Of a DNA stretch of 10,692 bases, positions 1 to 7,757 are shown piece after piece (position 1 is the stretch's first letter; each line of letters opens with the position of its first letter). The position numbers were made by a program, and so were the translations under genes. The notes beneath the pieces were generated by a model. The model searched no databases and was not told the origin of the DNA. It was given only the letters and a program-made list of their open reading frames with translations. Source of the stretch: Funneliformis mosseae (taxonomy: Eukaryota; Glomeromycota; Glomeromycetes; Glomerales; Glomeraceae). The stretch is from positions 1 to 10,692 of the forward strand of contig CAJVPP010003807.1 of the NCBI GenBank assembly GCA_910592005.1, in the 5' to 3' direction.

Positions 1-359
1 AACAAATAAAGCGCCACCCTTCCTGTAACCTTAATTTTTCCAAGATTACTTCCATCACTCTTTTCCCCTTCATCCTTAACTCTAATCCACTCTCCGCATA
101 ACCCTCCATCATCCAAATTTTTCCACTTCTCATCCACAACGTCCTCGTACTTTTTCAAGCCATTCTCTAAATATTCCTTGCTTTTGATCCTATATCTTTT
201 ATCCAATTTAATCTCATTCACGATAATATTATCAGGAATTGGCACGGCCATATCATCCATTACATGTTTTGCTTCTTCCATGGTTTTCTCAGGACCTACA
301 AATTTATTTTTGAAGAATTCTAAACTCTCATAATATTGTGTTGAAAGCAATTGTGACAT
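1..359 (-). CDS. Partial host gene: N-terminal part of a probable alpha/beta-hydrolase-fold protein
   Basis: Reading leftwards from an ATG at 359-357, the minus strand stays open for 119 codons to the window edge, so only the 5' end of the gene is present. The protein begins MSQLLSTQYYESLEFF and the last visible residues are KVTGRVALYL. That end resembles the strand just before the HGG oxyanion-hole motif in hormone-sensitive-lipase-like alpha/beta hydrolases (typically 'vilYlHGG'), but the HGG itself would lie outside the window. The middle is charged, with many Lys, Glu and Asp residues; no signal peptide is evident. No intron is needed over this stretch. GC content and codon use are healthier than in the rest of the window and there are no stops, so this looks like a live gene. 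The coding call is firm; the hydrolase assignment is tentative because no catalytic residue is visible. Confidence 0.72.
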   Translation of the reverse strand, partial: MSQLLSTQYYESLEFFKNKFVGPEKTMEEAKHVMDDMAVPIPDNIIVNEIKLDKRYRIKSKEYLENGLKKYEDVVDEKWKNLDDGGLCGEWIRVKDEGEKSDGSNLGKIKVTGRVALYL

Positions 360-427
360 ATTTGAATTTCGATGAGTGATTAAGAACTTTTGCGAATTCT
401 CTTATAGGATCGGAAGAATTTGTTGCG

Positions 428-436
428 TATATAAAG
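428..436 (-). promoter_or_regulatory. TATA-like element upstream of the minus-strand gene
   Basis: On the minus strand the sequence TTTATATAC lies about 70 bases upstream of the ATG at 359. This spacing suits a core promoter giving a short 5' leader. The surrounding DNA is AT-rich, so a chance match is possible. Confidence 0.3.
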
Positions 437-866
437 ATATTTTAAGAAATGAAATGCGTTCCCACGCTATATTACCTTCAATGAATATTCATTGAATAAT
501 AAGATTCTACTGTACATGACATGGATCTGCAAATACTATTGATTAAATGAATGATATTTTTGGAATGTTCACATTCTTCGTTAAGATCTTCATATACAAG
601 TTGACTCTAACAATATCTCATAATAATAATAAGGTAAACAAGGTAATTGAAAGGCAAAAATATTTATCACAAATGAAGCATGAGTCAATGTATTCTTAAA
701 TTTCTTTTTCATGCTATATAGATGTTGGTGTCAGGTGATTCTACTTTATATAGTGGAAGCTATGGCCGTTCCCAAAAAGGAAGGAATGGTTAGCTTCATG
801 CAGGAACTATGGGGCCGTTTTTATTATATTGATATATCAATATTGATGTGATTGAAATTGATTTTC

Positions 867-987
867 GTCTGAAGTTGGAATTCAGACGATCTTCGGGTGT
901 GTGAAATTGAGATTCCAAGTTCAGTTAACTGAAATTGGAATTCCAATTTCAGACATTCTTTTTGTTATCTGAATTCCAACTTCAGAC
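867..987. repeat. Cluster of palindromes built from a TTCCAANTTCAG motif
   Basis: Five copies of a 12-base motif of the form TTCCAANTTCAG lie in alternating orientations: CTGAAGTTGGAA at 869-880, TTCCAAGTTCAG at 913-924, CTGAAATTGGAA at 929-940, TTCCAATTTCAG at 941-952 and TTCCAACTTCAG at 974-985. Positions 929-952 form a perfect 24-base palindrome. Positions 868-887 and 968-987 are perfect inverted copies of each other over 20 bases, so the whole segment could fold into one long hairpin with inner hairpins. This architecture is common in foldback elements and subterminal parts of small non-autonomous DNA transposons. No terminal inverted repeats or target duplication could be fixed, so the family is unknown. 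Confidence 0.6.
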
Positions 988-1232
988 AACTTATAAAAAA
1001 TCTATTTTAACCAATTACAATATGCCAATTTTTTTTTTTAATTGAATTAAAATAACTTATTTATTTTATACATTCAATAAAAATTATTTTTTAAAACTCG
1101 TAAAAATAATTTATAACTAATTCTAAAAGTCTTATTATACTATTATATTTAAATCATTTTCTCCAATTTCTATAAAATTTATTTCATAGCATTTTTATTT
1201 ATTAAATTTTGTAAATTTTTTGGGTTATTTAT

Positions 1233-1355
1233 AGATCGCCAGAAGAAAAGAACGTAAAAGAAGCTGACTGGTCTATTAATGAAGAAGTAGTGTATTGAGC
1301 TAATGAAGTATTTTTATAAAGATCTAAAAAGGTGAAAACTGGGAAGCTGTGTTAA
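1233..1355 (+). pseudogene. Short coding-like fragment, unrecognised
   Basis: One plus-strand frame reads for about 40 codons with protein-like composition (for example KEADWSINEEVVY), interrupted by TGA at 1296-1298 and TAA at 1317-1319 and ending at a TAA at 1353-1355. It sits between pure AT sequence and the minus-strand RNase H remnant, and is unusually rich in G for its surroundings. I do not recognise a family. It may be a broken exon or a scrap of another transposon. The call rests only on composition. Confidence 0.22.
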
Positions 1356-1362
1356 AATTTTT

Positions 1363-1860
1363 TCAAAATAGTTTTGCCAAGGATTCAATAGAATATTCTG
1401 GTAAATTAAATTGAATTTTTAACTTGTCAGAAACTGTATAATCAATATTAAGATGAGGTTTAAAACATCCTGCTTTGGCTAGAATATCAGCTTTATCATT
1501 ATAAAAATCACCAGAGTGTTCTTTTATTTTGATAAGATATATTTGTAATTGGAGTACATTTATCACATGTTGAATCATAACCTATATCGTGTAATTGAAA
1601 ATTTTTTTTCTGCTTCTAATAGTAATATCTTTCTTGATGATGAATTTGTCAAAACTATCAATTACCACCTGACTATCTAGAAATACAGTGATTAAGATAG
1701 ATAAGAACAGATAATAATTACTAAAATAATGTGAAAAGTTCTGCACATGTTGAAGAAAGAGAATTTAGAATTAATGCTAAAAATGAGTATTGAGAAGCTT
1801 AAATAAGTTCAGGACAAATCTATCTTATACCTATTTTACAGTTAATTGAAAAGAATTGAT
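1363..1860 (-). pseudogene. Broken RNase H domain of a LINE-like retrotransposon
   Basis: The minus strand carries three recognisable blocks of a type-1 RNase H domain in the right order. The first, near 1735-1790, reads SLSSTCAELFTLF and matches the 'SSTrAEl' helix with the catalytic Glu. The second, near 1640-1690, reads FLDSQVVIDSF, the 'tDSqaai' strand with a catalytic Asp. The third, at 1363-1578, reads IKIKEHSGDFYNDKADILAKAG, the C-terminal 'HsG..gNd.AD.lAk' motif. A frameshift near 1570-1590 separates the second and third blocks, and stops occur upstream of the first. RNase H domains of this style are typical of LINE elements, and solitary copies are abundant in Rhizophagus-like genomes. 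The host Ty3 element has its own, different RNase H elsewhere in the window. Assignment to RNase H is good; assignment to LINE is inference. Confidence 0.72.
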
Positions 1861-1869
1861 TAGAGAGCT

Positions 1870-2369
1870 ATCAGTATAATAGGAAAGTATTATTAGATCT
1901 ATTATATATTTTGATACATTAATAAGTTTCTATTAATACGTATTATTTAATAGAAATTCTCTAATAAGTTTGTTATTCAATAATTCATTATTATAAAATG
2001 CATGTAGAAAAATAGAAGTATTATTTGAACATTAAGAAAGAGCACAAATAACAAAAGATTTACATTTGATTTAATAGGTATATAATACAACTATATTTTT
2101 AAAGATTTATTTATAATGTAATTTCCTTTTATTAAATGAGTTTTTGTGCATTTTTCTATAATTATAGTAGCATCAATATTGTAGATTTAGATACATATTG
2201 TAGAAAGAGCTTTACATAGTTTTTTGTGTTTGTCAGAAACTGTATTTATTGTTCAAGTTACAGTCTTAACAATGAGTAATAGATTTATTATTGCTAAGTT
2301 GTAAGTATTTTTCTGATTTAATAAAATGTTATACTACCGTGATTTCAACTTTTAACTATTCTTCTGATG
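1870..2369. other. AT-rich stretch without a recognisable gene
   Basis: This interval is extremely AT-rich. The minus strand has short peptide-like runs (for example near 2230-2290) but they are split among frames and carry many stops, and none matches a motif I know. It lies between the RNase H remnant and a better-preserved minus-strand coding trace, so it is probably the heavily decayed middle of the same element. Confidence 0.4.
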
Positions 2370-2780
2370 ATAATCTAATTATGAAAAGTATTATAAATTA
2401 TTACATATTCTCTTCTATATACATCGTTTAATCTAATATCTATAAAATTATTACTATTTATATAACTATTATTAGTATTAGCTAATCTTAATAAAGATTT
2501 TACTTCTTTTCTATCTATACTATCTAAAATTAAACTAGTTATATAAGAGTAAATAGTAGGTATATTGTATTCTTTATTTAAAATATTACTATAACAATCT
2601 CAATTATGAATTTTATTTCAGTTCAATAGAAAACGTCTGTTTTTATCCAAAAGTTAGTTCAAATAAAGAAAATTATATTTATTTAAAATGTGATGATATT
2701 TCTCAAGGATATCTAAAGGGACGAATGAATCTAAAGCAATTGTTCTACCCTTAATTAAATTTTTTAAACTCTGATAAATG
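2370..2780 (-). pseudogene. Decayed minus-strand coding trace, probably the same LINE-like element
   Basis: One minus-strand frame reads for about 135 codons with protein-like composition and only four stops, in the contexts LN*LLD, LN*NK, HN*DC and HN*II. Two of the stops are TGA and could be former TGG (Trp). Phrases such as KGRTIALDSFVPL and DRKEVKSLLRLANTN have normal amino-acid balance for a real protein. It lies upstream, in the same orientation, of the RNase H remnant and ends at the left boundary of the Ty3 LTR. The simplest reading is that it belongs to the LINE-like element and that the Ty3 copy landed beside or in it. No diagnostic motif was found, so identity is uncertain. Confidence 0.4.
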
Positions 2781-2995
2781 TTAATACCATCTGAAGTCAA
2801 TTTTACTGCATTACAAAGATTGATAAATAATCAATGTTATTAATATCATTAGCATTTTTAACTTAGTTAACATTTTTATTTAATTTATCTTATTCTTATA
2901 TTTTATTATTATTATTTATTATATTAGTATTATTGTTAAATTATAATTTATCTATTATAGTTATCTTATCGTTATAAAATAGTTTAGCATTAGAT
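2781..2995 (+). repeat. 5' LTR (left end and minimal extent)
   Basis: This segment matches 10481-10692 with one 3-base length difference and about 13 substitutions, 11 of them transitions. Similarity begins abruptly at 2781, which corresponds to the base following the polypurine tract at the other end, so the LTR start is probably 2781 or 2782. At the 3' copy the LTR would begin TGATACC; here the same bases read TAATACC, as if the canonical TG had suffered a G-to-A change. The right end of the LTR cannot be fixed because the other copy is cut off at the window edge; it certainly continues past 2995. The body is almost pure A and T with TTA repeats. Confidence 0.85.
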
Positions 2996-3413
2996 AGTAA
3001 ATTTTTTATAATTGTATTTTTGTATAAATAGGATAGAAATCTGTCCTTACAAAAGGGTAGAAATAACAGTGATAACTCAATAGTTTGAGTTTAAGACTTA
3101 GAATCTAAGGTTAAGGATTACTAAGGATACAAATCTCTACAATAAAGAAATCTCTTTCTAAACTATACATATTAAAAATCCTTTAACATGTTAATTGTAT
3201 TTATCATGTTTACAAATTGTTAAAGTTATTTACTCGTCTAAAAGTATAAACCTAAGGTTGTTTGAAATAAGACTTATTTCACAGTAACTTAGTAGTTTCT
3301 CGTACGTTACTCCTTATTATTAAGTCATAGTTACCTTAAGTTCAATGGGCTGAGTATAGGGTTAACAAATTAGTAATTCTTGCTAGGATTATAATTATCT
3401 TTATTAAACTTAT
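2996..3413 (+). other. Rest of 5' LTR and untranslated leader before gag
   Basis: This stretch lies between the provable LTR and the gag start and holds no open frame. It must contain the LTR end and primer-binding site. One weak candidate is TGGGCTGAG at 3346-3354, just after a CA at 3343-3344, which would give an LTR of about 563 bp; I cannot match it to a specific tRNA from the sequence alone. A tRNA-like segment at 3057-3140 lies inside this stretch and is listed separately. Confidence 0.4.
3057..3140 (+). ncRNA. tRNA-Leu(UAG)-like or SINE-head-like sequence in the LTR/leader
   Basis: The segment contains a D-arm-like hairpin (ACTC AATAGTTT GAGT at 3075-3090) and an anticodon-arm-like hairpin with loop CTTAGAA at 3097-3103, anticodon TAG (Leu), and stem TAAGA/TCTAA with four of five pairs. 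A T-loop/B-box-like block GATACAAATCT at 3126-3136 matches GGTTCAAATCC at 8 of 11 bases. TAACTCAATAGTTTGAG at 3073-3089 resembles a pol III A box. A standard acceptor stem is missing at the expected position. GTAGAAA (3057-3063) and TCTCTAC (3134-3140) could pair at 6 of 7, but nine extra bases then separate them from the D-arm. It could be a decayed tRNA gene, a SINE head, an internal promoter, or chance in AT-rich DNA. Confidence 0.33.
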
Positions 3414-5058
3414 ATGAATATACCTACTAGTCTTGATATTTTAAAAATAATTTAAGAACATCATAAAGAAGCATACAGAAATAATTCACCTTTAGAAAAA
3501 GATGTATCTTATGTAAAGTACAATCCTATTACTTAAACAGTAATAAAGAATTTTACAAACTTTTGGAATTGGATCTCTAGTGAATATAATACTACAGCAT
3601 TCAGTGATTATTCTTTAATAGCATTTAAACTTTATTTAGATAGCTATCGTAAAAATATTTATAATAGTAATAAAACAACAAAAGCAGTAGTCGCATTATT
3701 ATATTGTAAATTATTACTTATACCCTGCTGATTTACCTTCCGTTTTACAATATTTATTATTAGTCACCCACACTACTGAGTGCTTTGAAAAATCTTTTAA
3801 TACTTCTATTACATCTCTTACTCCCACATCTACAACATCTGAATCGACTGAAATGACAATGAATATTGAACAGTTAAAGAACTTCATAGATCACATGACG
3901 AAAAGTTTTAAGGACCTTGCTAAAGATATTAAGAGTACACCATCTGGTTCAAGTAGAGATAGTGATAATATCACCCTAAAAGAAAGTAATATTATTTTGG
4001 TAAAACCTTTTTATGGAAATAATGATGATGACCCTAACGATTGGATTAGAAGTTTTGAAATTGCTGCTGAAGTAAACAATTAGTTTAAAACTCGCATGCT
4101 GAAAATTATATCAGGATACCTGCATAGATTAGCTGCATACTGGTTTGAAGAAAATGTTGATAACATTATACGATAGAATGCGGATGGTTATGCTACATCA
4201 AGTTTTGTATTATTGTTTCTAGAAAAATTCTCAACTGAAAAAAAGCAAAATCTATGACATTATTAGCTAAATACACTTCATCAAGGACCCTATGAAAAAG
4301 TAAATTTTTATGCAGAAAAATTTAAAAGATTGTTGAAGAAAGTTGACTCTATCAATGCCTTACTAGATAAATATAATGTGAGACTTTTTCTTAATGGATT
4401 AAGAAAGAATATTGTTCCTTTTGTAGCATTTTCTCATCCTAAAAATATAGATAAAGCTATTGACGTAGCTAAACAAGTTAAGAGTGGTCAATATTATGAA
4501 CAGCAATCCCCTGTATCAACTTAACCAAATGAAAACAATAATGCTATTGATAATCTTACTAAACAAATGGAGCAATTATCTTTAAACTATGCAACTCTCT
4601 CTGATGCATTATCTGCACAACTTGAAGGAAAACCTGAAAGAAGAAAGCCAAAAGATAATAGAAATCTTACGAAAATTTAGGATACAAAAACTTAGGATAA
4701 GAAGAATGTTATTTGTTATTATTGTCAAGAAAAAGAACATTATTTCAAGGAATGCATGTCTGAAAAATCAGTATACCAAAGAAAATCTGATAAAAGGGAA
4801 GCAAGTTATGTTGGAATTTTTACTAATAGTGAAGAAGAAGAATTTGAAGAAGTAGAAGAGGAAGAAGTTTATGCTCTCTCACAAAATAAACCTTATATCA
4901 CTAACAAAAAAACTGCTTGACAGTTAGAAGCAGAAAGGAAAAAACAATTTGAATCTAGAAGAGAATTAAACTTGAGAAGCAGAAAACCTATCGACGAATT
5001 AATGGAAGTAGAAACCCCACAAATTACTACCTTTACTTCAAAGAAGAAAATCAAATGA
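3414..5058 (+). pseudogene. gag: gag: capsid and zinc-knuckle polyprotein region, inactivated
   Basis: The ATG at 3414 begins a Gag-like frame (MNIPTSLDILKII) that continues, after a one-step frameshift near 3712-3725, in the frame running through 5058 and on into the protease. The N-terminal part (to about 4000) is Ser/Thr-rich and unlike known domains. A retrotransposon-gag-like capsid region follows at about 4010-4480, with NDWIRSFEIAAEVNN, AAYWFEENVD and KFSTEKKQNL blocks. A CX2CX4HX4C zinc knuckle (CYYCQEKEHYFKEC) lies at 4714-4755; it lacks the usual Gly before His. An acidic run of Glu follows at about 4828-4870. In-frame stops occur at 3453, 3534, 4081, 4174, 4255, 4264, 4522, 4678, 4693, 4918 and 5056. 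Most read naturally as former Gln, with 4255 as former Trp. The 3414 start is the first in-frame ATG after the leader and gives the longest Gag. Confidence 0.8.
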
Positions 5059-5805
5059 GGACTATCCTAAATTAATCAGATGCCTTCCTATAATGCTATG
5101 CAAGACTTATTGCAAATGCCTTTTTTTGCAAAAATTGGTCAACTTTTACAATATCCAAATCAAAGACGTAATCTTGCTCAAAGGTTAAGGAGACCAAAAA
5201 TTCAAGAAACAAATTATGCTAATCAAGAAAGTGAAGAAGAAAAGGAAGACAAATCTATAGCTGTTCGTTGTTATATCAGAATTAAAGGAAGTCCTATAGC
5301 TACTATCCTAGATTCTGGAGTTGTTGTCAGCATTATCACTAGGAAATTAATGAAGAAAGTAGGATTATCTATCAATGAACAGTCTAATACTGTCATAGTC
5401 ACTCCTAATAGAGAAAGAACTAGAGCATTAAGACAGGTTAAAAGAGCTCAAATTGCTATTCAAAACCTATTAATTCTTATTTCTTTGCAAGTCATTGACT
5501 CTCAAAATGAAACTTTACTTCTAGAAATAGATTGGTTTAGAAAGACTCATGCTAGCCTTGATTTTAGAACCAACCAAATTAGGTTGAGATATTTAGCAAA
5601 AACAATTACAGTATCTGTGACTTCTAATGCAAATGAAGCCCCTGTTAGCTATCCTACTATTCAAGATCAACAAGATAATGAACTAGAACAAGTTTTGGAT
5701 AATTATGAGAAAGAAGAACTTAGTGAAATTGAAGCTTATATGGCAGATAATCAAGAAGAATATGAGGAGGAAGTTGAATTTCTACCTCTCGATTACAATC
5801 CTTGA
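5059..5805 (+). pseudogene. pol: pol: aspartic protease region of the Ty3 element
   Basis: This continues in the gag frame, without a separate start, after stops at 5056 and 5068, and stays open from 5071 to a TGA at 5803. The core reads VRCYIRIKGSPIATILDSG, with the catalytic Asp codon at 5311-5313 in an LDSG motif (retropepsin-type 'DSG/DTG'). The usual following Ala is Val here, a C-to-T change. The segment RKLMKKVGLSI resembles the region after the flap in other gypsy proteases, and LLLEIDWFRKTHASLDF corresponds to the conserved 'iLG.dwL....a.iDw' block at the end of the domain. The C-terminal part (about 5640-5800) is very acidic and resembles a linker to the reverse transcriptase. This is the longest uninterrupted frame in the element (241 codons from 5080), but it is only part of a former polyprotein. 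Confidence 0.85.
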
Positions 5806-6436
5806 AGTAAAAAAAACTCTGTTTATTTAACTCTTGCATTTAAGGAAGAATTCAAACCTAACCTAGCAGTATTTCTTGCTAAAACTTCTAAAGAAAATAT
5901 TTGGAAAATTAAAGATAATCTTCAAGTTGAACCTCTCGATAACAAACAACAAACGTTCTTTCAAAATTAATTGATGACTACAAAGATATATGTGCTTTAA
6001 GCCAAATAAAAATTAGACAAACTAGTTTGGTAAAACATAATATTTTAATCAATAATCATAACCCAGTTACCACAGAAGCTTATAAGTGCAAGGATCTAGC
6101 AAAGCTCAATTTTATCAAAAATGAAATCAAGCGTATGAAAGAAAATGGAATTATCAAAAAGTCATTAAGCCTTTGGGCTTTTTCTATAATTATAGTAACA
6201 AAGAAAACTGGAGATAAATAAATCTGCATTGATTACAAAAAATTAAACTTCATCTCTAAAAGTAATGCATACCCTCTGCTGAGAATTGATAATCTATTAG
6301 AAAAATTCAAAGGAGCAAATTGGTTTTCTACATTTGATCTTGCTAGTGGCTATTGGCAGGTAGAAATGAGTAATAAAGACAAGGAAAAAACTGCTTTTAT
6401 TTCTCAGTTAAGTCTGTATAAATTCAACGTTATTCT
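5806..6436 (+). pseudogene. pol: pol: reverse transcriptase, N-terminal part before the MITE
   Basis: The protease frame continues past the TGA at 5803 as a linker to about 5965. There a frameshift moves coding into the frame of LIDDYKDICALSQIKIRQTS, the typical start of a gypsy RT ('ll..y.diFa'). Next come EIKRMKENGIIKKS (primer-grip side 'l..mlekGiI..S.spwas'), IIIVTKKTGDK followed by a TAA at 6219, then ICIDYKKLN ('R.CvDYR.LN') and FSTFDLASGYWQVEM, which holds the first catalytic Asp (6338-6340). The frame ends at FNVI, where the inserted DNA transposon begins; the duplicated target covers 6429-6436. The family motifs are well preserved, so the loss of function is due to stops, one frameshift and the insertion. 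Confidence 0.9.
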
Positions 6437-6437
6437 T

Positions 6438-6464
6438 AAAACTCTAAACAGTTCAGATTAATCT
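6438..6464 (+). repeat. Left terminal inverted repeat of the MITE
   Basis: The sequence begins AAAACTCTAAACAGTTCAG. Compared with the reverse complement of the right end, the left copy mostly carries A where the right has G, consistent with G-to-A decay of the left copy. Confidence 0.7.
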
Positions 6465-6638
6465 GAAGATTTTTCAAATCAGTTCAGTTCAGATCGGTTT
6501 CAGATTGCATAAAAATTGATCTGAAAATTTTCAGTTCAGTTCAGATTTTTTTGGGATTATAATTCTAATCTGAACTGAAAAAAATCTGAACTGAACTGAT
6601 AATTTCAGATTAATCTAAAAGTTCAGTTTGATTATATG

Positions 6639-7040
6639 CGAAACTCTTAGAGGATCACAAAATTTGCAAATTCTTTAAGAGAATCGCAAAAATTTAGCAA
6701 AACTCTTAGAGAATCGCAATTTTTGCGGTTTTTCTTTGAATTTCGCAAAAAAATTGCGAAAACCTTAGAGAATTGCAATTTTTTGCAATTTCTCTTAGAA
6801 TTTTGCAAAAAAATTGCGAAAACCTTAGAGAATTGCAATTTTTTGCAATTTCTCTTAGAATTTCGCAAAAAAATTGCGAAAACCTTAGAGAATTGCAATT
6901 TTTTACAATTTCTCTTAGAATTTCGCAAAATTATCACAAAACTCTTAGATAGTCGCAAAAAATTGCGATTTCACTTCAAATTTTGTGAACCTCGAAGAGA
7001 AATTCACAATTTTTTGTGATTCTTTTAGAGTTTTACATAT
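6639..7040. repeat. 60-bp palindromic minisatellite in the MITE core
   Basis: A 60-base unit repeats in exact register from 6721 to about 6930, with full copies starting at 6721, 6781 and 6841 and a partial one at 6901. The copies at 6781 and 6841 differ at one base. More diverged copies flank them at 6639-6720 and 6931-7040. Each unit is itself a quasi-palindrome: TTGCAATTTCTCTTAGAA on one side is nearly the reverse complement of AACCTTAGAGAATTGCAA on the other, so each unit can form a hairpin. Because 60 is divisible by three and the unit is self-complementary, both strands stay open and give similar 20-residue peptide repeats, but these are by-products of the repeat. Confidence 0.9.
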
Positions 7041-7219
7041 AAATTGCAAATTCTTTATATATTTGAACCATAATTCTGAATTAATCTGAAAATTCTAGTT
7101 CAGTTCAGATTTTTACCAGTCTGCAGTTCAGTTCAGATTCGAATTGGCATTTTTAAGATTAATAATCTGAATTGAACTGAACGAAATTTTCAGTTTGGAT
7201 ATAGATTGACATCTAATCT

Positions 7220-7246
7220 GGACTAAACCGAACCATTCAGAGCTTT
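7220..7246 (-). repeat. Right terminal inverted repeat of the MITE
   Basis: Read inwards on the minus strand it begins AAAGCTCTGAATGGTTCGG. It keeps more G and C than the left repeat and is probably nearer the ancestral end. Confidence 0.7.
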
Positions 7247-7247
7247 A

Positions 7248-7757
7248 ATTATACCTTTTGGACTAAGAATGCATCAGCAACTTTTCAAAGGTTAATAAAT
7301 CATATCCTTCAAGAATTCTTATATAAATTCGTTGCTGTCTATTTAGATGACATTATTATCTACTTAACAACTTATAAGAATCATATTTGACACTTGAAAA
7401 AAGTATTTCAAGCAATCAAACAGGTGAGTTTAATGACCAAGCTTAAAAAGTGTCACTTTTGTTTACCTAACATAATGTACTTAGAACATATGGTTAGAAG
7501 AAATGGACTACAACCTGACCCTGCAAAAATTGATAAAGTTAAAAGCTTTCCTATTCCAGTTGACTTAACAAGTTTAAGATCTACACTAGGATTATTTTCA
7601 TATTATTAATGATTTGTTTCAGGATTTTCAAAAATTACCAAATTGTTAACTCAATTGTTAAAAAAGGAAGAACCATTCTCTTAGACAGATGCTCAACAAA
7701 AGGCTTTTAATATTTTAAAAGAAAGTTAATTACTGTATCCATTTACAGTATCTGAAC
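7248..7757 (+). pseudogene. pol: pol: reverse transcriptase, C-terminal part after the MITE
   Basis: The RT resumes with IIPFGL, loses one base near 7266, and continues in a new frame as NASATFQRLINHILQEF. The catalytic YLDD follows, with the Asp pair at 7346-7351 (FVAVYLDDIIIY). Later conserved blocks are MTKLKKCHFCLPNIMYLEHMV ('.KCeF...ev.fLGhiv'), GLQPDPAKIDKVKSFPIP and LRSTLGLFSYY. In-frame stops lie at 7388 (former Arg in the HI.H block), 7607 and 7610 (the usual 'YYRRF' Arg region), 7682 (former Trp in the 'F.WTd..q.aF' block) and 7727. After YPFTVSEL a one-base shift near 7757 leads into RNase H. The catalytic residues themselves are intact. Confidence 0.92.

Larger units (their letters stand above)
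360..1232. other. Non-coding stretch between the host gene and decayed element remains
   Basis: No reading frame with coding character is visible on either strand. The first 100 bases probably hold the promoter of the minus-strand gene. Around 700-830 the GC content rises and two similar phrases occur (ctatggccgtt near 760 and ctatggggccgttt near 808), a weak direct repeat. A palindrome cluster at 867-987 is listed separately. From about 1000 to 1220 the sequence is nearly pure A and T with no recognisable content. Confidence 0.5.
6437..7247. mobile_element. 811-bp non-autonomous DNA transposon (MITE, hAT-like) inserted in the reverse transcriptase
   Basis: The insert splits the RT exactly inside the conserved (V/M)PFGL motif. 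Its ends form degenerate terminal inverted repeats: 6438-6464 and 7220-7246 match at 19 of 27 positions in inverse orientation, and seven of the eight differences are transitions. The flanking 8-mers GTTATTCT (6429-6436) and ATTATACC (7248-7255) are an imperfect target duplication (5 of 8), and both fall in the same codon phase, coding V-I and I-I-P. An 8-bp duplication is a hallmark of the hAT superfamily, so hAT-like is the best guess. Subterminal parts are packed with CAGTTCAGAT-type repeats in both orientations (6450-6640 and 7070-7200). There is no transposase. The central part is a palindromic minisatellite. Confidence 0.82.

Noticed and set aside
3346..3354. Primer-binding site TGGGCTGAG
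   Set aside because: It follows a CA at a reasonable distance, but I could not match it to a tRNA 3' end and the LTR end is not visible in the other copy. It is mentioned only as a weak candidate.
4589..4855. Open frame of 88 codons in a second frame of gag
   Set aside because: The other frame carries the CX2CX4HX4C zinc knuckle and continues the Gag protein. This one is a Lys-rich shadow.
6721..6930. CRISPR-like array
   Set aside because: The repeat units are contiguous with no unique spacers, and the context is a eukaryotic transposon.
6647..7019. Overlapping open frames of about 100 codons on both strands with 20-residue repeats
   Set aside because: They come from a self-complementary 60-base repeat whose length is a multiple of three. 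The peptides are low-complexity by-products inside a MITE.
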